Shown here: positions 62,148-64,000 of the stretch, in pieces
How the letters are laid out: the number at the start of each line of letters is the position of its first letter
Position numbering within the stretch: position 1 is the stretch's first letter
Source of the DNA: an uncultured Lactobacillus sp.
Lineage (GTDB): Bacteria; Bacillota; Bacilli; Lactobacillales; Lactobacillaceae
Reading direction: 5' to 3'
DNA: 64,000 bases
Assembly: GCA_948500755.1 (NCBI GenBank)
Contig: CAOOYH010000003.1
Location: 48,959 to 112,958 of the forward strand
Program-made: the position numbers and the translations under genes
The notes under the pieces: generated by a model
Seen by the model: the letters and a program-made list of their open reading frames with translations, nothing else
Told to the model about the DNA's origin: nothing
Database searches by the model: none

Positions 62148-63575
62148 TTAGAAGGCCCCCTTTGCAAATGGATCTGCTAATTTAGGTTCTTGATTTTCAA
62201 TATCATCAGGATCCTTACGCAAGTAGCGAACCACTAAAGCAATCATGATAATCGCTAATATTGTAAACAAGCAGAAGTAGACAATGTTGGATGTGAGTAG
62301 GGATGCTACCGAAACATTTGGCGATACACTTTGAGCGGTTGTAAATACCCCATACACAGTCCATGGCTGTCTACCAAATTCAGTAATCATCCAACCACAA
62401 GTGTTCATAATAAATGGTGCAAATGTCAGAATAGCAACCACCCATAGACACCAACGATGCTTATACAAGCTTTCATGACCTTTGCGAGTCATAATTAAAC
62501 CAACAATTGAAACAAGAGCTAGAAGGGTTCCGAATCCAGCCATAAAACGGAAACTCCAGAATAAAGTATTAACTGGAACATAGTAATCCATCTTGTGACC
62601 AGCAATTCTAGTGCCATACTTCTTTTCCATTTCTTTATTGATTTCTTCCATACCCTTAACTGAACCTGTAGTTTTATGGTAAGAAAGAATACTCAACATA
62701 TCCGGAATATCAATGTTTCCTTTAACTTCATGAGTTTTTGGATTTACAAAAGCAATTACACTCCATGGTGCACGTTCACCAGTGGTCTTCATAACGGCTT
62801 CTGTTGCAGCAAATTTCATAGGTTGTTCCTTAACCAAATATTGCATTTGAAGGTCACCTAAGCCGATAGTTAAAATAGAGAAAATAAACATCAAGACAAA
62901 GCTTAACCGCATTGTTTTATGATAAATTTGCTTACTTTCTTTTGAAATAGCACGCTTTTTAAGAAGTTGAAAGGCTGCCAAGCCGGCAAAAATAGTAGAA
63001 CCAGTTAATAAAGCACCAAAAATAACGTGTCCATATTCAAATCCTAATTGTGGATTGGTGATCAAAGCACCAAAGTTAACCATTACGGCACGGCCACCTT
63101 TAATTGAATAGCCCACTGGGTGTTGCATAAAGGCATTAGCAGTCAAAATCCAAAATGCGGAAGCTAATGTACCAAATGAGACCATCCAAATAAAGAATAG
63201 ATGTAAGCCTTTCCCCACTTTATTCCAGGTAAACATCCAAAGTCCGATAAAGGTAGATTCAATAAAGAAAGCTAGCAAAGCTTCAAATGCAAGCGGTGCT
63301 CCAAAAATATCTCCCATAAATCTTGAATAATCAGACCAGTTCATTCCAAATTGGAATTCTTGAATTATTCCTGTAACTACTCCCACGGCAAAGCTAAGCA
63401 AGAAAACATTGCCCCAAAACTTTGTCATTTTTTTGTATTGGGAATTCCCAGTCTTTACATACATAGATTCCATGATTGCGACGACAAACGCTGTACCAAT
63501 AGAAAATGGTACAAAGAAAAAGTGGAATATGGTTGTCATTGCAAACTGAAATCTTGCCAAATCGACAATATTCAT
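62148..63575 (-). CDS. cydA: Cytochrome bd quinol oxidase subunit I
   Basis: 475 residues with nine membrane helices. RFQFAMTTIFHFFFVPFSIG holds the heme His near residue 19, GYSIKGGRAVMVNFGALI and GFEYGHVIFGALL the second His region, and GRQPWTVYGVF the conserved Q-side motif. The Q-loop is the short type of Firmicutes (E. coli CydA is about 520 residues). It oxidises menaquinol and reduces O2 to water. Lactobacilli need external heme. GGAGG lies upstream of the ATG. Confidence 0.96.
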   Translation of the reverse strand: MNIVDLARFQFAMTTIFHFFFVPFSIGTAFVVAIMESMYVKTGNSQYKKMTKFWGNVFLLSFAVGVVTGIIQEFQFGMNWSDYSRFMGDIFGAPLAFEALLAFFIESTFIGLWMFTWNKVGKGLHLFFIWMVSFGTLASAFWILTANAFMQHPVGYSIKGGRAVMVNFGALITNPQLGFEYGHVIFGALLTGSTIFAGLAAFQLLKKRAISKESKQIYHKTMRLSFVLMFIFSILTIGLGDLQMQYLVKEQPMKFAATEAVMKTTGERAPWSVIAFVNPKTHEVKGNIDIPDMLSILSYHKTTGSVKGMEEINKEMEKKYGTRIAGHKMDYYVPVNTLFWSFRFMAGFGTLLALVSIVGLIMTRKGHESLYKHRWCLWVVAILTFAPFIMNTCGWMITEFGRQPWTVYGVFTTAQSVSPNVSVASLLTSNIVYFCLFTILAIIMIALVVRYLRKDPDDIENQEPKLADPFAKGAF

Positions 63576-64000
63576 ATTACGCCTCCATTGAGAAAACCAT
63601 TAGAAATTTCTTCTAATAATAACGTACATTATTTAATCCTATTTCCAGTCTACTGCTACTTATGAAATGTTGCAATACCTTAAATAATGCGCTTTCACAA
63701 CTGTTATCTTATTTCTCTGTTAAGCTTCACTTTAAATTATAACATTATGCTTATACATTAAATTATTTTTGAATCCCTATCCGATAGTAAAGAACAATAT
63801 TTATATAATTTTATTAGAAATATATTTACAATTAACTTCACAACCAAAAACCAATTAAGGATTATTATTATCGTTGAATAAAAATCAAAAATTTTTTTAT
63901 AGTTATTGAATAAATTGCCGTTGAAACCACGGGATTTTAATCCCATGATGAAAACGGCTCTTTTCATCGCTTTCTTTTTAAAGTCTATGTTTCCTTCTTT
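63576..64000. other. Region right of cydA to window end
   Basis: About 425 AT-rich bases. It holds the cydA promoter region with the partial cre site, and at 63917-63958 a two-level hairpin (GCCGTT/AACGGC around GGGATTTTAATCCC). The hairpin might be a gene-end terminator for a gene beyond the window or one end of an IS200/IS605-type element. No convincing gene seen. Confidence 0.4.
63684..63697 (-). promoter_or_regulatory. Partial cre-like site upstream of cydA
   Basis: On the minus strand TGAAAGCGCATTAT matches the cre core TGNAARCGNWWWCA in 12 of 14 positions; the last two differ. It lies about 110 bases before the cydA start. Catabolite control of cyd genes is known in lactic acid bacteria, so the site is plausible but not perfect. 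Confidence 0.35.

Noticed and set aside
63758..63967. 69-codon ORF on the minus strand at the right edge
   Set aside because: Its first half is the hairpin sequence itself and the rest is AT-rich low-complexity; no ribosome site.

Overview
The window is low-GC DNA of a host-associated Lactobacillus, most likely of the johnsonii/gasseri/acidophilus group. That reading rests on gene content and protein style: a Gram-positive phospho-regulatory exopolysaccharide (EPS) locus, an L-lactate oxidase, several NlpC/P60 proteins with lactobacillus SH3-like repeats, a cydABCD operon with menA, ndh and a polyprenyl synthase, and strong AGGAGG-type ribosome binding sites. No rRNA, tRNA or CRISPR array was seen. 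The species is an inference; no database was searched.

Layout. 1-3,000: the end of a Bce-type ABC exporter operon with a palindromic operator, a DUF4145-like protein and a TcaA-like membrane protein. 3,100-9,300: cell-surface and nuclease genes (a secreted DNA/RNA endonuclease coupled to two proteins sharing a C-terminal 'GNxRSHIYHV' domain, a NERD protein, a serine hydrolase). 9,380-10,930: an orphan VirD4/TraG-type ATPase whose 5' end carries an in-frame stop. 11,185-15,100: galU, a lipoprotein whose expected start codon reads ATA, and unknown genes. 15,400-19,150: an AT-rich defence-like island with a reverse transcriptase behind a structured leader, a small divergent membrane peptide, an AbiH-family protein and the remains of an IS110-type transposase. 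19,180-36,240: one long leftward EPS operon running from LCP protein, chain-length regulator, tyrosine kinase, phosphatase and priming transferase through nine glycosyltransferase-type genes, polymerase, UDP-glucose dehydrogenase and UDP-galactopyranose mutase to flippase and acyltransferase. 36,450-40,490: hflX, a structured RNA candidate, a CAP-domain protein and lactate oxidase with a cre-like site. 40,500-46,850: three NlpC/P60 paralogues, a guanylate-kinase-like protein and an O-antigen-ligase-like protein. 46,960-48,340: a NrdI-NrdF pair with no nrdE in the window, in which NrdF lacks four of the six metal ligands. 48,420-53,970: a MazEF-type pair, a C39 peptidase, a duplicated terminator, a split ThrE-type exporter and an ABC-F protein. 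54,480-63,600: a minimal respiratory chain (Ndh-2, MenA, polyprenyl synthase, CydABCD).

How it fits together. The surface genes build and anchor an extracellular polysaccharide that probably contains galactofuranose and glucuronic acid. The oxygen-related genes (lactate oxidase, Ndh-2, cytochrome bd and its assembly exporter, menaquinone tail synthesis without the early men genes) suggest partial respiration that depends on outside heme and a naphthoate precursor. The two most unusual loci are the metal-ligand-depleted NrdF with its NrdI, and the reverse-transcriptase/AbiH island.
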